Assembly: GCA_019752915.1 (NCBI GenBank)
Contig: JAIELO010000167.1
Location: 1-8,239, forward strand
Origin: Burkholderiaceae bacterium
GTDB taxonomy: Bacteria; Pseudomonadota; Gammaproteobacteria; Burkholderiales; Burkholderiaceae_D
Direction of reading: 5' to 3'
DNA length: 8,239 bases
Position numbers and translations under genes: made by a program. Shown one piece after another: positions 1-6,771 of the stretch. Position 1 is the first letter of the stretch; each line of letters opens with the position of its first letter. The notes under the pieces were generated by a model that made no database searches, had not been told where the DNA came from, and worked only from the letters and a program-made list of their open reading frames with translations.

Positions 1-1187
1 ACCAGATCGGCCAGCGGCGCCATGATCGGCATGGTCAGGGCGGCCTGGCCGCTGCCGGAGTGGATGAAGAAGTTGATTACGGTCTGGATGCCGAACATTT
101 TCCAGGCGGCGAACACCGGCATCGACGACTGTACCAGCGGCATCAGGGTGTGCAACATGGTGTCGATGATGTGGGCGTCGCGTGCCAGGATCATGGTGCC
201 GCGCGCCAGTGCAATCACCAGCGCCGTGCCGACCAGATCACGGGCACCTTGAATGAAGCTTTCGACGATCTGGGTCGAATCGAGTTTGCCGACCAGACCA
301 ATCACCACTGCCATCACCAGGAACAGGGCGGCGATTTCGTCGATGTACCAGTCGTAGCCCACCACACCTCCGACCATGATCGCCAGCGCGCTGACAAAAA
401 TCGCCAGCACCAGTTTGTGGCGTCCGGTGATGCCGTGGAACTCCCCCAGTCCTTGCGGCTGTTCGCGGCGTTTTTCCAGATCAAGCGCATAGGTCGGGCT
501 CAGTTGCGGATTTTTCTTCACGCGCGCCGCGTACCACATCAGGAAGGCGATGGTGATGGCGGTGGCAATTACCCAGACGATCAGGCGGTAGCCCCAGCCG
601 GAAAAAATCGGCACACCGGCGATACCTTGCGCGATGCCGACGTTGAACGGGTTGAGGAAGGCGGCGCCAAAGCCGACTTGCGAGCCGAGGAAGGGGATCG
701 AGACGCCGGTGATGGTGTCGTAACCGAGCGCTAATGCTAGCGGCACGAAAATCAGGATGAAGGGGATCGCTTCTTCGTTCATGCCGAAGGTGGCGCCGCC
801 GATCGAGAACATGGTGACAAATACCGGAATCAGTGCTTTCTGGATGAAGCGCGAGCTATCGTGGGCGCGTGCCAGTGCCTTGATCATGGCATCCACGGCT
901 TCGGTTTTCTGCAGCACCGAGAAGGCGCCGCCGACGATCAGCACGAAGCCGATAATCAGCGCCGCTTCGACGAAGCCTTTGATGGGCGCCTTGATCAGTG
1001 CGGCCAGCCCTTGCGGCGCGCTGGCCACGTAGTGGAAGCTGGCCGGGTCGATCAGCTGCTTGCCGTTGACCAGATGGGTGTCGTATTTACCGCCCGGCAC
1101 CAGCCAGGTTGCCGCAGCAATCAGTGCCAGAATCATGAACAGCAGTACGAAGGTGTGCGGCAGTTTGAATTTTTTCGGAGTGGTCAT
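1..1187 (-). CDS. YfcC/DcuC-superfamily inner-membrane permease (3' end cut by window edge)
   Basis: This gene reads leftward from ATG at 1187 and stays open to position 1, giving 395 complete codons without a stop. YfcC proteins are usually about 460-510 aa, so roughly 80-100 residues are missing. The protein is very hydrophobic: a first membrane segment near residues 12-31, then segments near 71-92, 117-134, 140-156, 200-220, 257-275, 283-300 and 318-335. Recognisable family motifs are GGATFGMNEEAIPF (130-143), the loop GSQVGFGAAFLNPFN (168-182) and NFFIHSGSGQAALTMPIMAPL (372-392, with the conserved SGSGQAA). The superfamily carries C4-dicarboxylates, amino acids or small peptides across the inner membrane; the substrate here is not readable from sequence. 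It lies 27 bp behind the M14 hydrolase gene with a weak AGAAG ribosome site 7 nt before the ATG, so the two are probably one transcript. Family assignment is strong; a role in importing Asp/Arg dipeptides is inference from context. Confidence 0.9.
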   Translation of the reverse strand, partial: MTTPKKFKLPHTFVLLFMILALIAAATWLVPGGKYDTHLVNGKQLIDPASFHYVASAPQGLAALIKAPIKGFVEAALIIGFVLIVGGAFSVLQKTEAVDAMIKALARAHDSSRFIQKALIPVFVTMFSIGGATFGMNEEAIPFILIFVPLALALGYDTITGVSIPFLGSQVGFGAAFLNPFNVGIAQGIAGVPIFSGWGYRLIVWVIATAITIAFLMWYAARVKKNPQLSPTYALDLEKRREQPQGLGEFHGITGRHKLVLAIFVSALAIMVGGVVGYDWYIDEIAALFLVMAVVIGLVGKLDSTQIVESFIQGARDLVGTALVIALARGTMILARDAHIIDTMLHTLMPLVQSSMPVFAAWKMFGIQTVINFFIHSGSGQAALTMPIMAPLADL

Positions 1188-1214
1188 GGGCTGGCTTCTG
1201 AGTGGCTGTCTGGA

Positions 1215-2354
1215 TTACTGGCTGAGCAAGTCGCCAGCGCGGTAAGCCTGCGCGCCTGCGATTTTGCCGATATTCATACCGCGAATCACGTGGCGGTGGG
1301 CGCTGCGGGCAAAGAAAATGCCGGCTACGCTGGCACGGATCACGGTAGTGTCGCCGCTGACCGGATCGATGATGTCGGCAATCGCGTCGCCGGCAGCGAT
1401 ATGGTCGCCCAGTTCGCGGGTGTAGACCAGAATCCCGGGATGCGGTGCGTACAGCGGCTCGACGCCTTCCAGCGGGGTGGCGGCGCACAGTGGCGCTGGC
1501 AGCACGCGCGCGGCCGCTTCGCCCTCGGCATCGGCGGCCGTCACGATGCCGCGCAGGGTGAGGAATTGCAGCAGACCGGCGGCATCGCGCTGCGCCAGCG
1601 CATACGTCACTTCCTGTTCGCCGCGCAGTTCCACGGTGGTGGACAGGCAGGCAGGCGGAATCGGGTAGCGGCCGCCGAAGTGCTGCTCGAGATCCCACCA
1701 CAGCCGGCTGCAGGCTTCGTCGAACGGTTCGCCGCCAGCCTGATAGGCCAGCAGTACGGCGTGGGCACCCATGATCGCCGCCAGCGGCGCAACCGCTTCA
1801 GCTAACGGGGTGCCAGCGTAGATGTGCAGCGCCGCTTCGTTATCGCAGTGCAGATCAAGCACGATGTCGGCGTCGATGGCCAGCGTCATCAGGATTTTTT
1901 TCAGGGCGTCGGCGTCCGTGGCTGGCTGCCAGGCGGCGATCGAGTCGCGCGCGTGGGCGCGGATCAGCGCCACGTTGGCCTCGGCGTCGTCACCCAGCAG
2001 GCCGGTCAGCGAGATTTTCAGATCCTCGGCCACGTGCTTGTAGGAGCGATTGAAGTTGATGCCGGTGGTCAGATCAAATCGGCCGAAAGCGGCACCGTGG
2101 ATGGCTTGCGCCAGTCCGATCGGGTTGGCGGCAGGGACCAGAATCACTTCGCCCTGCAGGCGTCCGGCCGCTTCCAGTGCCAGTAATTCCTTGCGCAGAA
2201 ACTGCGCCACCAGCATGCCCGGTACTTCGTCAGCGTGCAGGGAAGCTTGTATATACACTTTTTTGCCGCTGCCCGGGCTGCCGAAATGGAGGCTGGTTAG
2301 CTGGTAATGGGCATTGCTGTGCGCGCCGGAGATGGGGTGTTGATGTACTTGCAT
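1215..2354 (-). CDS. M14-type zinc hydrolase, succinylglutamate desuccinylase/aspartoacylase family
   Basis: This 379-aa protein has no signal peptide, so it is expected in the cytoplasm. Family members use one zinc to hydrolyse an amide bond next to an acidic amino acid (N-acetyl-aspartate, N-succinyl-glutamate). The site is intact: H40 and E43 in SLHADEVPG, N100/R103 in GINFNRSY for carboxylate binding, H169 in LDLHCDNE as third zinc ligand, and E242 in TTVELRGE as likely general base. Residues about 297-370 (YAPHPGILVY, GDHIAAGDAIADI, RASVAGIFFAR, RHVIRGMNIGKIAG) form the C-terminal beta-barrel, lipoyl-like domain common in COG3608 members. It is the first gene of the leftward unit, followed after 27 bp by the permease. 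The ATG has no clear Shine-Dalgarno, but the protein aligns naturally from there. It is not an obvious AstE: none of the other Ast arginine-succinylation genes is adjacent. Next to cyanophycinases it could act on an Asp/Arg amide product; that is inference. Confidence 0.88.
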   Translation of the reverse strand: MQVHQHPISGAHSNAHYQLTSLHFGSPGSGKKVYIQASLHADEVPGMLVAQFLRKELLALEAAGRLQGEVILVPAANPIGLAQAIHGAAFGRFDLTTGINFNRSYKHVAEDLKISLTGLLGDDAEANVALIRAHARDSIAAWQPATDADALKKILMTLAIDADIVLDLHCDNEAALHIYAGTPLAEAVAPLAAIMGAHAVLLAYQAGGEPFDEACSRLWWDLEQHFGGRYPIPPACLSTTVELRGEQEVTYALAQRDAAGLLQFLTLRGIVTAADAEGEAAARVLPAPLCAATPLEGVEPLYAPHPGILVYTRELGDHIAAGDAIADIIDPVSGDTTVIRASVAGIFFARSAHRHVIRGMNIGKIAGAQAYRAGDLLSQ

Positions 2355-2383
2355 AATGGCCGGAGATGGTTCGACAAAGATTG

Positions 2384-2412
2384 AGTATGTAGCACTATTT
2401 TCACAAAGTAAA
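2384..2412 (-). promoter_or_regulatory. Candidate promoter for the M14 hydrolase/permease unit
   Basis: On the minus strand TTTACT (2412-2407) and CATACT (2389-2384) stand 17 bp apart; each matches four of six positions of the sigma-70 -35 and -10 consensus. Transcription would start near 2377, leaving a leader of about 23 nt before the ATG at 2354. The match is modest and is supported mainly by spacing and location. Confidence 0.4.
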
Positions 2413-2442
2413 TCACCATATGCGGAAAGCGTCCGTGCTTCC

Positions 2443-2471
2443 TTGAGTTTTAGGCATGATGTGCGTACAGT
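2443..2471 (+). promoter_or_regulatory. Candidate sigma-70 promoter for the TonB receptor
   Basis: TTGAGT (2443-2448) and TACAGT (2466-2471) are separated by exactly 17 bp, each matching four of six consensus positions. A start near 2478 gives a leader of about 34 nt. A weak GAGAG ribosome site (2501-2505) precedes the ATG at 2512. The two divergent -35 elements lie about 30 bp apart, so one bound regulator could control both directions. The rest of the 157-bp gap (2355-2511) is AT-richer than the flanking genes, and I see no small gene in it. Confidence 0.45.
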
Positions 2472-2511
2472 TAGCTCAATGTAATCGTTTCTTCAACTAC
2501 GAGAGAAAAAC

Positions 2512-5268
2512 ATGGGTGCAGCTCAGAATATGCGGGTTTCGAATATGGCGCGGGCAGTCCGGCTGGCGCTGGGTGTGGGGGCCGTGCTTGGCCTGATGTC
2601 GCAGGAAGCACTGGCGCAGAGCGCCGTAGTGAGTGCGGTGACCATGCCGAAGGTGGAAATTACCGGTTCGGCGATCCGCCGTATCGAATCCGAAACGGCG
2701 CTGCCGGTGCAGGTGATCACCCGCGAAGAGATCGACAAAGCCGGGGTCACTACCGCTTCCGAACTGCTGGCGCGCGTGGCTGCCAACACCGGCGGTCTGA
2801 CCGATGGTGCCAGTATCAATGTGGGCGGCGACCAGCGCGGCTTCAATAGCGCCAACTTGCGCGGGATCGGTACTTCTTCTACGCTGGTGCTGTTGAATGG
2901 CCGTCGCATGGCCAACTTCGCCTCGCCCGGCGATGATACCGGGGTGGACCTGAACAATATCCCTGCTGCCGCGATCCAGCGCGTGGAAGTGCTGCTCGAT
3001 GGCGCGTCTGCGCTATACGGCACGGATGCTATCGGTGGTGTCATCAACTTCATCACCCGCAAGGATTTCCAGGGCCTGGAACTGAACGTCTACGGTAACA
3101 AGACCCAGGAAGGTGGCGCCGGTAAGCGCACCGCCAGCCTGAGTGTCGGCCACGGCGATCTGGGACGTGACGGCTACAACGTGTTTGCCGTGGTGGATCT
3201 GCAGCGCACCGGCGCGCTGAACACCTCGCAGCGCAAATTTATCGACGATCTGCATATCGCCGAACGCCTGCCACACCTGCTGTCCGGCTACACCAGCCCG
3301 GCCAATATCCGCCTGACCGGCGCCCAGCGTGACTACCTGCAGGAACAGGGCTTCACCATTAACGGCAAGCCGATTACCAACCGCACCATCAATCTGTCGC
3401 TGCCCGGCTGCGCACCACCGGCCAATCTGTATCTGCCCAACGGCACCGGCGGGATCGATGCCTGCACCTATAACTACATGGGTGACACCGAGCTGTATCC
3501 GAAGTCGGACAAGGCCAATCTGCTGAGCCGCGGCGTGCTGCAACTGAACAGCGATAACCAGCTGTTTGCCGAAGTGGCGCTGAGCCGCTCGAAGACCCAT
3601 TACGTCGGTTCGTCGGCGCGGGTGACGGCGGCGATCAACTACAAGCGTATTCCCGGCCTCGCCAAATATGACCTGAGCTCGGAAGCGGCCAGCGCCGATG
3701 ATGATGTGGTGGGCGATGTGACGCTGCGCATGCGCGTCAACGAAGCCGGTCGCCGCACCAGTGAACTGACCAGCGAGAGCCAGCGCGTTGTGCTGGGCCT
3801 GACCGGTAGCGCCAACGGCTGGGACTACGATGTGGGTCTGAACCACAGTGTCAACACCATCAAGGACAAGGATACTCACGGCTACGTGCTGTACGACAAA
3901 CTGCTGCAGGGTGTGTATGACGGCCTGATTAATCCGTTCGGCCCTTCCAGTGCTGCCGGGGTAGCGCTGCTCGATTCGATTCAGGTCAACGACGATGTGC
4001 GTCACGCGCGTGGTGTCATGGATTCGATCGACTTCAAGGTCTCGCATGCACTGGGCGCGCTCGGTGGCGGCGATGCCGCGCTGGCGGTTGGCGGCGAAGT
4101 GCGCCACGAACGCACCGACTTCACCCCGTCGGCACTGCTGATGAGCGATAACATCAATAATGACGCCGCGCCGGAAGGTGGTCGTGCCACCAGCGACAAG
4201 CGCAGCGTACAGGCCATCTACGGCGAATTACTGCTGCCATTCACCAAGCAGCTGGAAGCACAGATCTCGGCCCGTTATGACCACTATCAGGTAGTGGGCG
4301 GTGCGGCCAGCCCGAAAGTGGGTCTGAGCTATACCCCGACCAAGACCATGCTGTTCCGCGCTTCGGCCGGACGCGGTTTCCGTGCGCCGTCGATGTCGGA
4401 TCTGTTCCGCCCGACCGTGTACAGCAGCACCGCGACCCTGCCGGATCCGGTCTACTGCGCCACCGTCGATAACAACTTCGCTGACTGCGCCGATAACTGG
4501 AACACCCGCCGCTATTCGAACGCGCAGCTGAAGCCTGAACATAGCCGTCAGTACTCGCTGGGCATGGTGCTGGAACCGGTCAAGAATGCCACCCTGTCGC
4601 TCGATTACTGGAACATCAAGCGCACCGACCTGATTAGCGAGCTCGGTGACGACGTGATTCTGGGGAATCTGGCCAAGTACGGTGATCTGGTGCACCGCGA
4701 TGAAGATGGCCTGATCGACTATATCGAACTGCGTAAGGAAAATCGTGGTGCGCAGATCGCATCCGGGCTGGATCTGACCATCGACTACCGTGGCGTGCAG
4801 ACTGCAGTGGGACGCTTCGGTGGTCACCTGTCGGGCACTTATGTCATGCAATCGAAAATCCAGAACAGCGTGGGCGATGCCTACCTGAGTAATCTGGGCC
4901 GCTTCGTCACCGACGGTGTAGTGCAGCGCTGGCGCCATACGATTACCTTTGACTGGGATAAAGGTCCGTTCTCGGCCAGCCTGTCGAATACCTATTCGAG
5001 TGGTTATGTCGACCAGAACTCGGCGATCAATATCGACGATGGCTCGGTGGTGGCCGCCAATCGCGTCAAGGCTTACTCGCTGTGGGATATGTCGGGTAGC
5101 TGGCAGGTCAGCAAGGCGCTGAAACTGCGCGCCGGTGTGCAGAACCTGCTCGATACGGCGCCACCGTATTCGAATCAGGCCTTCTTCTTCATCTCTGGCT
5201 ATGATCCGACCTACACCGATCCGCGCGGCCGTCGCTTCTTTGGTACGCTCAATTACGCATTTAAATAA
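2512..5268 (+). CDS. TonB-dependent outer-membrane receptor
   Basis: This is a 918-aa outer-membrane transporter that uses TonB/ExbBD energy to import a ligand too large or scarce for porins. Residues 1-35 are a signal peptide with cleavage at ALA|QS. A TonB-box-like segment (VEITGSAIRR, about 49-58) leads into the plug: TALPVQVITREEIDKAG, then LRGIGTSSTLVLLNGRRMA and the typical plug end VEVLLDGASALYGTDAIGGVINFITR. The remaining ~730 residues are beta-barrel, with the family segment SAGRGFRAPSMSDLF near 620-635 and a closing strand RRFFGTLNYAFK. Two cysteine pairs (C300/C318 and C649/C659) sit in predicted outer loops and may form disulfides that shape the ligand site. No N-terminal signalling extension (FecA type) is visible, so sigma/anti-sigma control is unlikely. 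The ligand is not readable; cyanophycinase genes directly downstream suggest an Asp/Arg peptide. A second ATG lies at codon 7, but 2512 has the better upstream region. Confidence 0.95.
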   Translation: MGAAQNMRVSNMARAVRLALGVGAVLGLMSQEALAQSAVVSAVTMPKVEITGSAIRRIESETALPVQVITREEIDKAGVTTASELLARVAANTGGLTDGASINVGGDQRGFNSANLRGIGTSSTLVLLNGRRMANFASPGDDTGVDLNNIPAAAIQRVEVLLDGASALYGTDAIGGVINFITRKDFQGLELNVYGNKTQEGGAGKRTASLSVGHGDLGRDGYNVFAVVDLQRTGALNTSQRKFIDDLHIAERLPHLLSGYTSPANIRLTGAQRDYLQEQGFTINGKPITNRTINLSLPGCAPPANLYLPNGTGGIDACTYNYMGDTELYPKSDKANLLSRGVLQLNSDNQLFAEVALSRSKTHYVGSSARVTAAINYKRIPGLAKYDLSSEAASADDDVVGDVTLRMRVNEAGRRTSELTSESQRVVLGLTGSANGWDYDVGLNHSVNTIKDKDTHGYVLYDKLLQGVYDGLINPFGPSSAAGVALLDSIQVNDDVRHARGVMDSIDFKVSHALGALGGGDAALAVGGEVRHERTDFTPSALLMSDNINNDAAPEGGRATSDKRSVQAIYGELLLPFTKQLEAQISARYDHYQVVGGAASPKVGLSYTPTKTMLFRASAGRGFRAPSMSDLFRPTVYSSTATLPDPVYCATVDNNFADCADNWNTRRYSNAQLKPEHSRQYSLGMVLEPVKNATLSLDYWNIKRTDLISELGDDVILGNLAKYGDLVHRDEDGLIDYIELRKENRGAQIASGLDLTIDYRGVQTAVGRFGGHLSGTYVMQSKIQNSVGDAYLSNLGRFVTDGVVQRWRHTITFDWDKGPFSASLSNTYSSGYVDQNSAINIDDGSVVAANRVKAYSLWDMSGSWQVSKALKLRAGVQNLLDTAPPYSNQAFFFISGYDPTYTDPRGRRFFGTLNYAFK

Positions 5269-5275
5269 GCCAACG

Positions 5276-5311
5276 TAATGATGCATTAAGCCAGACTGGC
5301 CAATTGATTGG
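5276..5311. repeat. Three consecutive small palindromes, possible operator array
   Basis: Three inverted repeats lie end to end: TAATG-atg-CATTA (5276-5288), GCCAG-a-CTGGC (5290-5300) and CCAAT-tg-ATTGG (5300-5311). They fill the space between the receptor stop codon and a -10 element, and the middle one occupies the place of the missing -35 box. This is where an activator or repressor would bind. Arms are only 5 bp, so each alone could be chance; the back-to-back arrangement is what supports the call. Confidence 0.4.
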
Positions 5312-5317
5312 TATGAT
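5309..5317 (+). promoter_or_regulatory. Extended -10 promoter ahead of the first cyanophycinase gene
   Basis: TGGTATGAT matches the extended -10 form TGnTATAAT at all but one base. There is no recognisable -35 at 16-18 bp; that place is taken by the GCCAGACTGGC palindrome. The predicted start is near 5324-5325, just ahead of the hairpin at 5329, so a transcript from here would carry the hairpin at its 5' end. Confidence 0.5.
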
Positions 5318-5328
5318 CTGCGCTACGA

Positions 5329-5360
5329 CGGCGCCGCGCGTGAGTGCGGCGCCGGTTTTT
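5329..5360 (+). terminator. Rho-independent terminator of the receptor gene, also in the cyanophycinase leader
   Basis: A perfect 9-bp GC-only stem, CGGCGCCGC (5329-5337) pairing with GCGGCGCCG (5346-5354), has an 8-nt loop and is followed by G and five T (5356-5360). This is the classic intrinsic terminator shape, 60 nt after the receptor stop. It ends only 14 nt before the next ATG, with that gene's Shine-Dalgarno GGAAGGG (5364-5370) immediately after, so it could also act as a leader attenuator or 5'-stabilising hairpin. Confidence 0.75.
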
Positions 5361-5374
5361 CTCGGAAGGGCAAC

Positions 5375-6697
5375 ATGAAATTCACAGGTTTTACGCTACT
5401 GCGCGTTGTCATGCTCTGGCTGCTGCTCGTCAGCGGTACCAGCGTGTGTGCGGCGCAGGTGGCAGCCAGCACGCCGGCGGGCAAGGTGCAGCAAGCACCG
5501 GGTCGCTCCAGCAAGCCGGCCAAAGCCGTGCCGCCGCCCAAACCGGTGCTGGCGCCACCGGCAGGGAATCTGGTGATCATTGGCGGCGGTCTGCGCGCCG
5601 ACAACGCCGAAGTCTGGCAACGTATCGTACAACTGGCCGGTGGCAAGGGCGCACGCATTGGCGTGTTCGGCTCGGCCTCGATCAATCCCGAGCAGTCGGC
5701 CCAGAACACCATCAACAAACTCAATCAGTATGGCGCGCAGGCGTTCTTCATTCCGCTCGGCGTGACGCTGCCCAATAGCGACTACCGCAAGGCTGCCGAA
5801 GATCCGGAAGTGGTGGCGGCGATCCATTCGGCCACCGGCATCTATTTCACCGGTGGCGATCAGGCCCGGATTACCCGTGCGCTGGTGCGCCCGGACGGCA
5901 AGCACACGGCGGCACTCGACGCGGTGTGGGATGTGTATCGTGACGGCGGGGTGGTGGCAGGTTCCAGTGCCGGCGCTGCGATCATGAGTACCACCATGTT
6001 CTACGACGCCAAGGCGACGCTGGATATGCTCAAGCAGGGCGTCACTGAAGGCAACGAGATCGCGCCGGGACTGGGCTTTATCGGTGATGACGTATTCGTC
6101 GACCAGCACTTGCTGGTGCGGGGACGCTTTGCGCGCATGATTCCGGTGATGCTTAAAAAAGGCTACCAGATCGGTCTCGGGATCGACGAGAACACCGCGA
6201 TGGTGGTCAATGCCAAGCGCGATGTGGAAATTATCGGCTACAGCGGTGCGCTGCTGCTGGATCTGTCGGCGGCCATTACCGACCGTGGCATCAAGGGCTT
6301 CAACATCAGTAACGCCACCATCAGCTATCTGGACCGGGGCGATAAATTCAATCTGGTGACGCGCGAATTTACCCCCTCGCCGGACAAGGCCGATAACAAG
6401 CTCGATCCGAATCAGCCGGAAACCCGCGAGCCGGTGTTTACCAACGATATTCTGGGTAATAACGCGGTGCTCGATCTGATGGTCAATCTGATCGATAACG
6501 CCCAGCAGGAGGCCATCGGTATCGCCTTCGGTAATCCGCGCGATGCCTATCCTGATACCGGCTTCGAATTCCGCTTCAGTAAAACCATCAATAGTGTCGG
6601 TTACAGCTCGACCGAAGTCGAGGCGTATTCGGTGCTGAAACTACGTATGGATGTGCGGCCTATCCAGCTGCAGCAGCCGCTGTACCGCTATCGCTAG
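5375..6697 (+). CDS. Secreted cyanophycinase-type peptidase (S51 family), copy 1
   Basis: This 440-aa serine peptidase should cut cyanophycin into beta-Asp-Arg dipeptides. It has a signal peptide (cleavage near VCA|AQ, residue 26; the Cys lacks a lipobox), then a Pro/Ala/Lys-rich linker (about 28-62), then the S51 core from GNLVIIGGGL (64). The nucleophile is S198 in the elbow VVAGSSAGAA; Q163 in FTGGDQ, H245 in FVDQHLLVRGR and E272 in GLGIDENTA fit, by spacing, the Q101/S132/H174/E201 positions I recall for Synechocystis CphB. CphB is about 270 aa; this one has roughly 130 extra C-terminal residues, as in longer extracellular cyanophycinases (CphE type). The ATG at 5375 has a strong GGAAGGG ribosome site 4 nt upstream. 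It follows the receptor by 106 bp and precedes its paralogue by 74 bp. Family is secure; exact substrate is inferred, since some S51 members are ordinary dipeptidases (PepE). Confidence 0.9.
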   Translation: MKFTGFTLLRVVMLWLLLVSGTSVCAAQVAASTPAGKVQQAPGRSSKPAKAVPPPKPVLAPPAGNLVIIGGGLRADNAEVWQRIVQLAGGKGARIGVFGSASINPEQSAQNTINKLNQYGAQAFFIPLGVTLPNSDYRKAAEDPEVVAAIHSATGIYFTGGDQARITRALVRPDGKHTAALDAVWDVYRDGGVVAGSSAGAAIMSTTMFYDAKATLDMLKQGVTEGNEIAPGLGFIGDDVFVDQHLLVRGRFARMIPVMLKKGYQIGLGIDENTAMVVNAKRDVEIIGYSGALLLDLSAAITDRGIKGFNISNATISYLDRGDKFNLVTREFTPSPDKADNKLDPNQPETREPVFTNDILGNNAVLDLMVNLIDNAQQEAIGIAFGNPRDAYPDTGFEFRFSKTINSVGYSSTEVEAYSVLKLRMDVRPIQLQQPLYRYR

Positions 6698-6722
6698 CGG
6701 CCTGTAAAAATCAGGTATATTG

Positions 6723-6755
6723 AAGGGATGGCGTGTTATGCGCCATCCCTTTTTT
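6723..6755 (+). terminator. Rho-independent terminator between the two cyanophycinase genes
   Basis: An 11-bp stem, AAGGGATGGCG (6723-6733) pairing perfectly with CGCCATCCCTT (6741-6751), has a 7-nt loop and ends in six T (6750-6755). It lies 25 nt after the stop of copy 1 and 16 nt before the start of copy 2. A TATATT -10-like hexamer (6716-6721) precedes it, but no -35 is seen. As a terminator the shape is strong; it would limit read-through into copy 2 unless termination is partial or regulated. Confidence 0.8.
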
Positions 6756-6771
6756 ACTTGCGGAGGCCGGA

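Noticed and set aside
60..1805. Long rightward open frames (60-734 and 861-1805) opposite the permease and hydrolase genes.
   Set aside because: Their translations are rich in His, Gln, Arg and Gly without family motifs, and the opposite strand encodes clear conserved proteins. They are GC-rich shadow frames.
3013..5286. Leftward open frames of 364 and 352 codons antisense to the receptor.
   Set aside because: They mirror the receptor's codon structure and show no recognisable domain; the receptor reading is unambiguous.
5436..5455. Cys25 of copy 1 as a lipoprotein anchor.
   Set aside because: The residues before it (T-S-V-C) do not fit a lipobox, which needs Gly or Ala just before the Cys; ordinary signal peptidase I cleavage fits better.
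6733..6771. Upstream GTG start extending copy 2 by 13 residues.
   Set aside because: It starts within the terminator stem, lacks a ribosome site, and would place extra residues before an otherwise normal signal peptide. ATG 6772 has GGAGG at good spacing.
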